NCBI GenBank assembly: GCA_922989275.2
Contig: OV277866.1
Location: 79,644,328 to 79,708,327 of the forward strand
Origin: Gari tellinella
Taxonomy: Eukaryota > Mollusca > Bivalvia > Cardiida > Psammobiidae
Reading direction: 5' to 3'
DNA length: 64,000 bases
In this document: in pieces, positions 57,401-64,000 of the stretch
Position numbering within the stretch: position 1 is the stretch's first letter
Layout of the letters: every line of letters begins with the position of its first letter
Translations under genes and position numbers: made by a program
The notes under the pieces: generated by a model
What the model was told of the DNA's origin: nothing
The model's database searches: none
The model's input: the letters and a program-made list of their open reading frames with translations, nothing else

Positions 57401-60400
57401 GAATCGTTGTGGGGAGGGCGCTTGTTGGAAGGGAGCGCTGTACTATAGCCAATTGCAAAGAGCGTATTGTAGCCAAATCAGTCACCGGGTTACCTGCTGA
57501 TCAGAATCAAAACTTTTCGCCAAGGCACATTTAAACTAATAGTCAACGTATTAAAAAAAAACTGCATTTTCAACATTTTGTTGCATTGTCAAGTTGCCAA
57601 AATTTTGTTTTTACAAGACTTAGTATAGTTCTCATATTAACGCATTATTCCCTGATACTTCACATACCAGTATCAACTTCAAATAAAGTCTAGTCCATTT
57701 TAAAAAAAAAAATAGGATTGAATTTTACATTGTTTAGCAAAATGACAAACAGTGCAGATTTTGATCAGGGTCTACACATTTTGCACAGGACAAATGTATT
57801 ATTTACAGGTACATTGTTTGTAAAATGACGATGTTAATAGTGGCTCAGATTGAATGTACAGCGCTCCCTCTCTACAACGGCCCTCCCAACAACGAATCCC
57901 TCCTTACAACGACACTCGCCGTAATTCCCTTAACGGGATAATGAAGCCTAACTATTTTACTGCTGCAATATCGTCTGCTTAAGATTGTCGTCTGCTGTTT
58001 TCTCTCACAGTAACATATAATTGAATATTTGATAGAATACATATATTTACCAGTAACAAACAGCTTGAATCCTGATCAGACGCCGCGTTACGCGGCGTCG
58101 GATCTGGATTCAAGCTGTTTGCAAATGTAAGCCAATTCTTAATTGTCCCTCTCTATAACGACTCCCTCCGAACAACACACATAATCTGTGTCTCCCATTG
58201 GATGTCGTTGTAGAGAGGGAACACTGTATTAAACCAATAAAGTCTAATATTGAGAACTGCCCAGTTAAAGTATTCCTTGAATCGATTATAGTTGTATTTG
58301 TTTTAATATTAGCCGTTACTTCTTGCACAAACAAAATTGTCAAAAGCGTAACTAATTATGTTTAAACTGTGAATTAATAATTCATCGTATTGGACTTTTG
58401 CAAAGCGTAGGTAAATAATGTAAGTTATCTCGAATTAGGAGTTAAAGGCAGGGTTAAAAATTACTTTGTCAGCTCTACAACATAATCAACGAGTTCTTTC
58501 GTTAGAGGCTTTAATTTCAGGTCTGCTCGTTGATACATCATCTGTTTTTATTTCTTGAGTAAAATGAATTAAGGCAGTTGAAGAATTTCTATATGTATGT
58601 CAAATTGTTTGGACACCGTTAGCGGTGTCTATAATAACCCTCAATGTTGGCCATATATATAACTTTGGTTCCTAAATGTAACTAAACGGCGCAATATGTA
58701 AAAATAGTCGAAATTAGGGTGACCTAAAAAAACAACAAAAAACCCCAAAAGAGTCCTATATAAACAACTTTCCTTGCTGGTTACTCTTTAACATGTTTTT
58801 CAGAGGTTAATCCTTTACCCCATAGCCTGTTTCTAGTTTTGAAAACAAGTAACCACTTAACGCAGATTGAAAGTAAAGCAGAATGAGCCACCGCCTGCTA
58901 GGATATAGAAAACGTTTCTCATGGTAAATGTTCATGAATGTATAAATTGGAACTATTTTCTTCAGTTGAAGAATATATTACATGTGCTAAAAGGCGCTTC
59001 TATGGGGGAAAGGGTTAAAGTCTCTCAGACAGATACTTTCGAGTAGTTTTAGAGAAGTCGGGTTTAGTTATTGTACACGCAATTAACGAATGCTTCCTTC
59101 CCGTGTAAACGACACTTACAGCGGAGAATCTGTTATTCTTTCCCGTTTAAACGCAAACGTACGCAAAGCGCTAAAACGTAGAAAAGTATAACTTTTGGAC
59201 AATTCTGATATTTCATGTTTATCTTGGTGGCAAACAGTTTGAAGCCTGATCAGACGCCGGGTTACCCGGCGTCTGATCTGGCTCCAAACTGTTTGTAAAA
59301 GAAAAAAATAGTTTTAGCGTAAACGCGTTTATTGGGAAAGAATAACAGATTCTCCACTGTAACATAAATACTCCTATTTGAAAAATAGTTTTGGAGTGTT
59401 AGCTGGCTCCAAATACTTGCAACCATGGCAACGGAAACACTTGTTTTAGCACAAATGCTTTTAACTTTTTCGATGCCAAATTAATCGTGAGATTTTTTAC
59501 CTCGTCACCGTTTCATCCTCGTCTGCTTCAATAATGTTGTATGCAATATCGTTTTTATATCTAGTTACATTTAAGGCAGTATAACGGATGTTATTTCAAA
59601 ACAAGTAGAAAACAGTTTTAATCCTGAACAGACGCCGCGTTACACGGCGTCTGATCAGGATAAAAAATGTTTGCAAATGCACATTATGACGTCATTGAGA
59701 GTAAAAGGGTGTGAAAAAAACCTCATACTCCCCTCAAACAGTATGAATTTAGATCATAAGGATATCCCTTTCATCAAGCTTGTGTGTGTGTTGTGTTGCG
59801 GGGTGTTATGATTTTAGTGGAGAACATTTTATTCTTTCGCAATAAACGCGTTCATACTATAACAATGATGTCCACTGCAAACAGTTTGGCGCCAGATCAG
59901 ACACCGGGTAAGCTGCAGTCTGATCATTCTCCAACTGTTTGCCACTCAGATTAATATAAATCGTTAAGAATTTCGAAACAAAAGGGAAAAGGCAAATACT
60001 TTTTCATTGTACATACCACATTTACTTAAGACATGTACATGAACAGTGGAGAAAACGTTATTCTTTCCCGTTTAAACGCAAACGCAACGCATTTAAATTG
60101 GTAAAATGACATCTATTTGACAATTTTGACTACTCATTTTATACTGAAAGGCAAACAGTTTGGAACCTGATCAGACGCCGTGTAACCCGGCGTCTGATCT
60201 GGCTCCAAACTGTTTGTAATTGAAATAATAGTTTCAACGTAAGCGCGTTTATTGGGAAAGAATAACGTTTTCTCCACTGTTCATACAGATTCTGGTGTCA
60301 TACACACCTTCATTGCGCTCACAGATGAAGCTGTAAGTATCTGTACAGTGGGTGATCTCGAGGTCCCAGGTGGTGTCAGTAAAGGCCCCACACCGTCCAC

Positions 60401-63003
60401 TAGGGTCAGAACTGACCACAGGAATATCACCAGTCTTCACCTCACAGTCCTGGTACTCTAGCGTAGAGTTACTGAAAGGCTTGTGTATGCCGTTCCAAAT
60501 CTTCCCAAAAGCTGCTCTACAAAGAAAAATAATCTAAACCATTACACCATAAATATGTCTTAATACGTATTTAACATATTCGTCCACTGCAGGGCTGCCA
60601 TAAGTTGATCATGAAAAATAGTATGATTTCCAAATTATATATTTTTAAAGCACAGAAAACCAGATGTCTTTGGTACCACTCAGGTTGCAAACCATTTTAC
60701 TATGTACTGACAGAATCTCTCGTATTCTGTTCAATTATAAAAAGTATCTGTTCTGAGATTTTCCAAGGAAATTGTACATTTTCTGTCTTATCAAGCTATT
60801 AGCATATATTGACGGTTTCAGAAACAGTTTATACCAAGATCGGACAGCACCTGAAAGGGGTGTCTGATCAGGGTCTTGCTTGGTTTCTTAGAATATATGT
60901 CTTACATGGTCCAACACTCTCTTTCTTACTTTGGTAGCGAATGTAAAAGCGCAGATGATAGATGTTTATAGTGGATGAAGTTTTATATGGTTATTTTTCA
61001 AGTTTAGATTTCATGACTGAAGGAACACCAACTTGTTTAGATCTTGACAAGACTCTCAGTCTGGTCCCAACTGTTTTCAAATACATCTACTAGCATAGTC
61101 ATGCTTGCCAGGGAGAGTTCCATTGGCCGCGGCGTCTGATCAGAATCCAAACTGTTTGACACTCGTTTCTTCAATCATACTGCCTTTAATTTAACTTTGA
61201 AACAATATTGCAGGCAACAATATTGAAGCAGACGACAATATGGCGGTGAGAGGTCGAAACTCTCACGATAAACTTGATCATGAATGAGTTATCAAAGTGT
61301 GTCTGTACTTACAGATTGGAGTGTGCAGCAAGTTCCCACGTGTAAGTATCGAGGAATTGTATTTCCTCCAGGTCCGCGCCGACCTTGGGCTTAAACAGCT
61401 GACCATACTGACTCTCACATATGGCCTTGGCCTCGTTCCATGTCTTCTTGTCGCTGAACAGAGTGTAAATAGTTCTCTTGGCCGTACAGTTCACAGTAGC
61501 TGAAATTGACTTACATGTACCTGCCTAAGTTTGTATATATAGTATTCCACTTAATTGTGTTAATTATTAGATGGTTACGAAAGGTGACTGCTTAAAGCAA
61601 AATGACAGTAAAACAGAAAGCTCCACGAGGAGCTTTCCGTTTTACTGTCATCTTGCTTTAAGCTGTCACCTGTATTTTATGCAATCAGTTAGCCTTTGTT
61701 TTAGTGGTCGTAATAGAGAGGTTTTACTGTAGATATATGTATAAGTATATAGATTTACTCAATACTTCAATCTCACTTAATTCGACCTTGCCAGTATTCT
61801 GTAAGTTGAACTTTATACTCGTGTTTCAAAGTCACGTGTGTGATCTTATCGTGCATTATACCATCGTGAAGGCAAATAATTGCTCTTTAAAATGATATAT
61901 CACACATGCATTTTGCAATTACAGTACTGTACATGTATTATATTGAAGTCATTGATCAAATGTAATTACGTTTTATTTTTTAAACGGTCCTCGTTTTAAA
62001 TGGAACTATTTTCTATTCTGGAGGAAAAGGTTTAACCAATTTATGCAAAGTGGTTTCTTTCATGCTTATATATTAGATGAGTCGATTTTTTATGCAAGTG
62101 GCGCCTGGTCTACATTGTCATTTTCGTTTTGTTTTATATTGAAATTGCTGTCAACAAACAGTGTAGACTCTGATCAGACGCCGCATAATGCGGCGTCTGA
62201 TCAGAGTCTACACTATTTGCATATGTCCCTTTACTAGGACGTTAGGTACAAATGGGCTTCAGACGTAAAAGGTGTTTTGTGGGATAGAGGGTGGTATAAT
62301 TCAAGTACTTACATGTGCCGCAACAGCACAAGGCAACACACACGGAGAACCAGCACAGCCTCTGAAATACATGTACATGCTGGGTAATTATTTCGTCGGC
62401 AACAATTGTCGTTGCGGTCTGCTACTGTTCTAAATGCAGATTCCTTAAAATTTAATTTTAGAAACAGGTTCAGAGTGTATGTGACAGATTGGATCCCGAT
62501 GAGACGTCGTGTCACGTGTTTCCCTCCTTACAGCAATATTTGCAAAATAGTCTGGATCCCTATCAAACGCAGCATAACCATCTGATCAGGATTCTATTTG
62601 CTCGACACTCATTTTAATATTAATTAAAAAAATGTAAATGAAAATAACGAAAATTTAAATTTGAGAATTCTTTTTTTGAAAATTTATGATATCATGGCAC
62701 TGAATGGGTAAATAAAATACAACTTTATGTATCTATGCCTACACGTACTAGCCGCACAGTTCTTTTTCATTTAAACAATAAGAAACTTAACCGCAGTGAA
62801 ATAAAAAAAAACAAAAAACAATTTTATTGAAAATCTATCTGAGTAGCAAACAGTTTGGAGTCAGATCAGATGCCGGGTTGTCCGGCGTTTGATCTGACTG
62901 AAAACGTTTTTAAACTAGAAATATTTTTTTTTAGCACAAACACATTTTTTTGCGAAAGAATGACATATCCGTAGTATATGATAAAGTGAGATGATCTTAC
63001 CAT
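45304..63003 (-). CDS. Type I membrane receptor: C-type lectin + PAN/Apple + TM
   Basis: Spliced minus-strand CDS: 63003-63001 (ATG only), 62361-62313, 61499-61313, 60516-60308, 56685-56344, 48990-48895, 47588-47411, 45451-45304. That is 1212 nt and 403 residues; all junctions are GT/AG with matching phases. Order: signal peptide (RLCWFSVCVALCCCG, 2-16); C-type lectin domain (about 21-147) with TWNEAKAICESQ, CGAF, THC and SFICE; PAN/Apple-like domain (about 160-262) with CAYHC, YCWGF and GCLLYS; a stalk with CYC and Pro/Thr-rich sequence; TM helix YVGVALMTVVFGGLFLM (from 356); 26-residue tail. Sequons include NCT, NST, NMS and NGS. The EPN/QPD and WND calcium motifs are absent, so sugar binding by the classical site is doubtful. 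A surface recognition role is inference from the domains. Confidence 0.8.
45479..45752. mobile_element. Family D MITE with one duplicated arm
   Basis: TA both sides. The left end carries CCAATAAACGCGTTTACGC, the same sub-terminal block as the right end, and then passes into GTACGCAAACGCAAAGCGC. Both arms thus carry one end type: a rearranged copy. Confidence 0.75.
45927..46055 (+). repeat. 24-bp minisatellite, about six units
   Basis: Unit AGGTTAATGTCACAAGAAAT plus GGCC-type ends. The 64-codon open frame over it comes from the multiple-of-three period. Confidence 0.85.
46918..46985 (-). ncRNA. tRNA-derived SINE head
   Basis: Minus strand: TAGCGCAGTCAGTAGAG (A-box-like) and GGTTCGAGACC (B box). 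Anticodon and T stems are imperfect, so it is probably not a working tRNA. The SINE tail was not delimited. Confidence 0.45.
47411..47588 (-). CDS. Lectin receptor exon 7: stalk
   Basis: Acceptor TTCTTATTTCAG, donor GTTGG|GTAATA. Encodes TEICYCPTNTQPPIPAPISS, then an acidic stretch with SNTS. No domain. Phases 1 and 2 fit the neighbours. Confidence 0.8.
47630..48440. other. Intron 6 tail-side sequence with poly-C run
   Basis: A run of about 26 C at 47927-47952, then a remnant of the TGATTGATCAGATT foldback (about 47975-48050). Otherwise nothing recognised. Confidence 0.4.
48442..48647. mobile_element. Family E MITE
   Basis: TA both sides; CAGTAAAACCTCTCTATTAC and GTAATAGAGAGGTTTTACTG. Hairpin GAAAGCTCCTTTAGGAGCTTTC with TAAAGCAAGGTGACAG arms. 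Confidence 0.9.
48895..48990 (-). CDS. Lectin receptor exon 6: source of the intronic array
   Basis: Acceptor TATTATTATCCAG, donor AACG|GTCAGT; 96 nt, phase 1 on both sides, so it can be skipped without a frameshift. Encodes VQDSVVYSGFINTDSTPNTN then CSYHVYPGDTN. Its first 83 bases and the acceptor are repeated about 52 times upstream in the same intron. Confidence 0.75.
48991..55052 (-). repeat. Exon-derived satellite array, about 52 units
   Basis: Units of 121, 120 or 114 bp. On the minus strand each has an AT-rich spacer ending TATCCAG, then GGGTCCAGGACAGCGTTGTG, TATAGCGGTTTCATCAACAC and CCAAACACCAACTG: the beginning of lectin exon 6. The 121-bp form keeps exon bases 1-83 (to CATGTCTACCCG) and then switches to GTATTTTTATT. 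The 114/120-bp form stops at about base 62 and continues TTATTGTTATTATTATTACAG. The spacer is a degenerate (TAA)n. The phrase GATGAAACCGCTAT (plus strand) was counted about 53 times including the exon. The array fills intron 5 next to exon 6. Confidence 0.9.
55053..55185 (+). repeat. (TAA)n/(TGA)n microsatellite
   Basis: Nearly pure ATAATA repeats following the last array unit. Confidence 0.9.
55186..55530 (+). repeat. Variable-length tandem repeat ATACATGWAAATG + (TAA)n
   Basis: About 12 units of TACATGAAAATGTAATAATAA or TACATGTAAATG type, with spacer lengths differing by multiples of three. Confidence 0.85.
55531..55878. other. Intron 5, nothing recognised
   Basis: No exon or repeat family seen. 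The 62-codon open frame at 55609-55797 has no recognisable features. Confidence 0.3.
55881..56328. mobile_element. Family E MITE split by family C at its loop TTAA
   Basis: E ends CAGTAAAATCTCTC and GAGAGGTTTTACTG, TA on both sides (55879-55880, 56329-56330). C (55980-56222, 243 bp) lies between TTAA at 55976-55979 and 56223-56226. Removing C restores the E hairpin. E ends 15 bases from the exon 5 donor. Confidence 0.9.
56344..56685 (-). CDS. Lectin receptor exon 5: PAN/Apple-like domain
   Basis: Acceptor CCCTTCTTCAG, donor GAAG|GTGAGA. Encodes GDCWFEPFPD, SASECAYHCRNYYS, YCWGFQYDP, GCLLYS and FYARRCFE. The spaced cysteines and the WGF-Y-x(n)-C-L-Y pattern fit PAN/Apple domains. Confidence 0.88.
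56815..57065. mobile_element. Family A MITE
   Basis: TTAACCCTTTACCTGATAGCC to TTGGGTAAAGGGTTAA, hairpin GCAGAATGCGCCTTAGGGCGCATTCTGC. Confidence 0.75.
57103..57440. mobile_element. Family F MITE
   Basis: TA both sides; CAGTGCTCCATCTTTACAAC and GGAAGGGAGCGCTG. Internal hairpin decayed on one arm (GATCTGGATTCAAGCTGTTTG kept). Confidence 0.75.
57620..57850. mobile_element. Family C MITE, decayed
   Basis: Right arm ACATTTTGCACAGGACAAATG and GGTACATTGTTTGTAAAATG. The hairpin tip is deleted. Confidence 0.5.
57859..58226. mobile_element. Family F MITE
   Basis: TA both sides; CAGCGCTCCCTCTCTACAAC and GTTGTAGAGAGGGAACACTG. Hairpin AACAGCTTGAATCCTGATCA, CAGACGCCGCGTTACGCGGCGTC. Confidence 0.85.
58230..58800. 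other. Intron 4, nothing recognised
   Basis: AT-rich, no exon-like frame. GGACACCGTTAGCGGTGTC near 58611 is a short palindrome. Confidence 0.3.
58808..59022. mobile_element. Family A MITE lacking the hairpin right arm
   Basis: TTAATCCTTTACCCCATAGCC to ATGGGGGAAAGGGTTAA. GCAGAATGAGCC then jumps to CTGCTAGGATATAG. Confidence 0.6.
59119..59359. mobile_element. Family D MITE
   Basis: TA both sides; CAGCGGAGAATCTGTTATTC and GAATAACAGATTCTCCACTG. Hairpin CAGACGCCGGGTTACCCGGCGTCTG. Confidence 0.85.
59600..59676. repeat. Solo hairpin of the CAAACAGT...GATCAGACGCCG type
   Basis: AACAGTTTTAATCCTGAACA, CAGACGCCGCGTTACACGGCGTCTG, then ATCAGGATAAAAAATGTTTG. MITE ends around it are unclear. Confidence 0.5.
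59815..60012. mobile_element. Family D MITE, decayed
   Basis: AGTGGAGAACATTTTATTC, GCAATAAACGCGTTC, hairpin CAAACAGTTTGGCGCCAGATCA.. with an imperfect inverse. Confidence 0.55.
60044..60279. mobile_element. Family D MITE close to an exon donor
   Basis: CAGTGGAGAAAACGTTATTC and GAATAACGTTTTCTCCACTG, hairpin CAGACGCCGTGTAACCCGGCGTCTG. Its end is 28 bases from the exon 4 boundary (60308). Confidence 0.8.
60308..60516 (-). CDS. Lectin receptor exon 4: second half of C-type lectin domain
   Basis: Acceptor TTTCTTTGTAG, donor GAAG|GTGTGT. Encodes IWNGIHKPF (WIGL-like), YQDCEVK, RCGAFTDTTWDLEITHC and YSFICERNE. Confidence 0.9.
60530..61300. other. Intron 3 with decayed MITE pieces
   Basis: A family G left end (CAGGGCTGCCATAAGTTGAT, 60591), a GATCGGACAGCACC/GGTGTCTGATC hairpin near 60838-60870 and decayed D/F hairpin halves near 61060-61160. 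No exon. Confidence 0.4.
61313..61499 (-). CDS. Lectin receptor exon 3: first half of C-type lectin domain
   Basis: Acceptor GTCAATTTCAG, donor AATCT|GTAAGT. Encodes VNCTAKRTIYTLFSDKKTWN, EAKAICESQYGQLF and a mid-domain helix (DLEEIQFLDTY). Confidence 0.9.
61540..61729. mobile_element. Family E MITE, left end decayed
   Basis: Right end GTAATAGAGAGGTTTTACTG plus TA; hairpin GAAAGCTCCACGAGGAGCTTTC. About 40 bases upstream of lectin exon 3. Confidence 0.7.
61735..62312. other. Intron 2 with one solo hairpin
   Basis: No exon. Holds the hairpin at 62155-62219 and a possible family A left remnant near 61990-62040. Confidence 0.35.
62155..62219. repeat. Solo near-perfect hairpin
   Basis: CAAACAGTGTAGACTCTGAT, CAGACGCCGCATAATGCGGCGTCTG, then the inverse to CACTATTTG. 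Almost fully paired over 65 bases, without recognisable MITE ends. Confidence 0.75.
62313..62361 (-). CDS. Lectin receptor exon 2: signal peptide
   Basis: Acceptor CATGTATTTCAG, donor ACAT|GTAAGT. Encodes RLCWFSVCVALCCCGT, a hydrophobic signal-peptide core with small residues at the end. Confidence 0.7.
62840..62925. repeat. Decayed hairpin of the same type
   Basis: CAAACAGTTTGGAGTCAGATCA, GATGCCGGGTTGTCCGGCGTT and TGATCTGACTGAAAACG. Possibly the core of a degraded family D element (GCGAAAGAATGACAT follows). Confidence 0.5.
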
Positions 63004-63125
63004 GTTATATTTGCCTATATCTCACCTACGCAACTATATAGAACTATTGACTGCTGGTCATGATCTTACTATGTTATATATGCCTATATCTCACCTACTT
63101 AACTAGAACTATTGACATCTGATCG
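62991..63125 (-). repeat. 69-bp tandem duplication of the putative start exon
   Basis: ATGATCTTAC(C/T)ATGTTATAT starts at 62991 and again at 63060, with TGCCTATATCTCACCTAC in both. On the minus strand one copy gives ATG|GTAAG and the other ATA|GTAAG. Confidence 0.75.
63001..63003 (-). CDS. Candidate start exon ending in ATG
   Basis: Minus strand reads AATATAACATG|GTAAGATC. ATG directly before a good donor gives the phase 0 that exon 2 needs and yields MRLCWFSVCV. A start elsewhere upstream remains possible. A decayed duplicate lies at 63060-63125. Confidence 0.45.
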
Positions 63126-63196
63126 TGTCAACAGTCTTTATTAACGACAGGAAACAATACCCTCCTTGCGCTGTTTATAATTCTTACAGAAATGTA

Positions 63197-63396
63197 CAGA
63201 GGAGAAGTTATTCTTTCCAATAAACACGTTTGAGCTAAAACCCATCGTCTGATCAGGCTCGAAGCTATTTGACCACCCAATTAAAAATAAAGCGTCATAA
63301 TTGTCAAAATTTTATATTTTTGGCACTATAGTGTAACTTGCGTTTGCGTTTAGATCAGATTATTTTAAACGGTAAAGAATAACAACTTCTCCACTG
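63197..63396. mobile_element. Family D MITE, hairpin arm missing
   Basis: TA both sides; CAGAGGAGAAGTTATTCTTT and AATAACAACTTCTCCACTG. Only the right half of the hairpin (CGTCTGATCAGGCTCG) is left. Confidence 0.65.
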
Positions 63397-63576
63397 TATT
63401 CATAGTTAAGTGCTTATCATTGTGTGAACTCCCAACTTATTATTAATAAAAACACAACTGCTTTAAACATAAATCATGATTTGCTTATATGTTTTAAACG
63501 ATACACTAGTTTACTATACTGAACAAAATGATATTCCGTATTTGTGTAACATGCGTAATTAACTGGGCGTCGCTTA

Positions 63577-63822
63577 CAGTGGAGAATCTGTTATTCTTTC
63601 CCAATAAACGCGTTTACGCTAAAACTATTATTTACAGTGCAAACAGTTTGGAGCCAGATCAGACGCCGGGTAACCCGGCGTCTGATCAGGCTCCAAACTG
63701 TTTGCCACCAAAATAAACATGAGTTATCAGAATTGTCCAAAAGTTGTTCTTTTCTACGTTTTAGTGCTTTGCGTTTGCGTACGTTTGCGTTTAAACGGGA
63801 AAGAATAACAGATTCTCCACTG
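63577..63822. mobile_element. Family D MITE, intact
   Basis: TA both sides (63575-63576, 63823-63824), ends as at 44158, perfect CAGACGCCGGGTAACCCGGCGTCTG. Only a few differences from the 44158 copy, so both look recent. Confidence 0.9.
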
Positions 63823-63866
63823 TAACCCATTTTAGATGCGGGATACACTTTTAGGTGTACCTCTAG

Positions 63867-63933
63867 GTAAACAGTTTTGATCTCAGATCAGGCCCCACAT
63901 TGTGGGGCCTGATCTGAGATCAAAACCGTTTGC
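63867..63933. repeat. Solo perfect hairpin with a different tip
   Basis: GTAAACAGTTTTGATCTCAG, ATCAGGCCCCACATTGTGGGGCCTGAT, then CTGAGATCAAAACCGTTTGC. Same AACAGT..GATCAG layout, but tip GCCCCACA instead of ACGCCG. Confidence 0.8.
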
Positions 63934-64000
63934 AGCTAAGTCAATATTCTATCAGAAACTGCTAAAATCTTTTGCAAATATTTGAGTTATATCCGCTGCA

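Noticed and set aside
63591..63848. 85-codon minus-strand frame, repeated at 45481-45738
   Set aside because: Lies within family D MITEs; similarity between the two reflects DNA copies, not a gene family.
35240..63933. Regular palindromes suggesting CRISPR repeats or integron attC sites
   Set aside because: Introns, splice sites and TTAA/TA-flanked ends show a eukaryotic genome with MITEs; spacing is irregular and no cas or integrase gene exists.

Overview
The window reads as nuclear DNA of an animal, most likely a (heterodont) bivalve mollusc. Coding sequence is split into short exons with GT/AG junctions. The introns are packed with repeats of types I know from bivalve genomes: AGCTCACC...GGTGAGCT elements with tandem cores, CAGGG-ended hAT-like elements and many short palindromic MITEs. 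Species assignment is inference; nothing bacterial is present.

Two multi-exon genes could be rebuilt by hand with every splice phase agreeing. (1) Plus strand, 17133-40828: a Polycomb RING-finger gene, best matched to PCGF6. It has ten coding exons and 519 codons: a long acidic N-terminus, a C3HC4 RING (residues 313-352) and a RAWUL domain that finishes in a 13-codon last exon. (2) Minus strand, 63003-45304: a 403-residue type I membrane receptor made of signal peptide, C-type lectin domain, PAN/Apple-like domain, stalk, one transmembrane helix and a short tail. The two genes converge; a CCAAT-containing minisatellite and a block of MITEs lie between them.

The most unusual object is an array of about 52 tandem units (48991-55052) in the lectin gene, directly upstream of its 96-nt exon 6. 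Each unit carries a copy of the 5' part of that exon plus its 3' splice site. The array is therefore an expanded coding exon, and long stretches stay open in several reading frames.

Region by region. 1-17 kb is intergenic repeats: TTAA-flanked palindromic MITEs (family A), a compound foldback, a 1.46-kb TIR element with TATCGACAC subterminal motifs, a Helentron-like element with DR2-type AGGTCA pairs, and a 2-kb array of units with ERE/DR1-like nuclear-receptor sites, split by a 2.1-kb foldback insertion. 17-41 kb is the PCGF6-like gene, with introns full of nested insertions. 41-45.3 kb is the convergent intergenic region. 45.3-63 kb is the lectin gene with the exon-derived array and TA-flanked MITEs (families D, E, F). 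63-64 kb is upstream sequence with two more MITEs or hairpins.

Family labels used here: A, TTAA-flanked with ends like CCCATTACCCCATA; B, ends like CTCCAGATAAG; C, TTAA-flanked with CCCTTTGAACCC ends; D, TA-flanked CAGTGGAGAA; E, TA-flanked CAGTAAAACCTCTC; F, TA-flanked CAGTGCTCCCTCTC; G, CAGGGCTGCCAT ends with a 6-bp duplication; H, Helentron-like; K, CTCACATAACTACCCC element. Coordinates of degenerate copies are approximate. All calls were made by eye.
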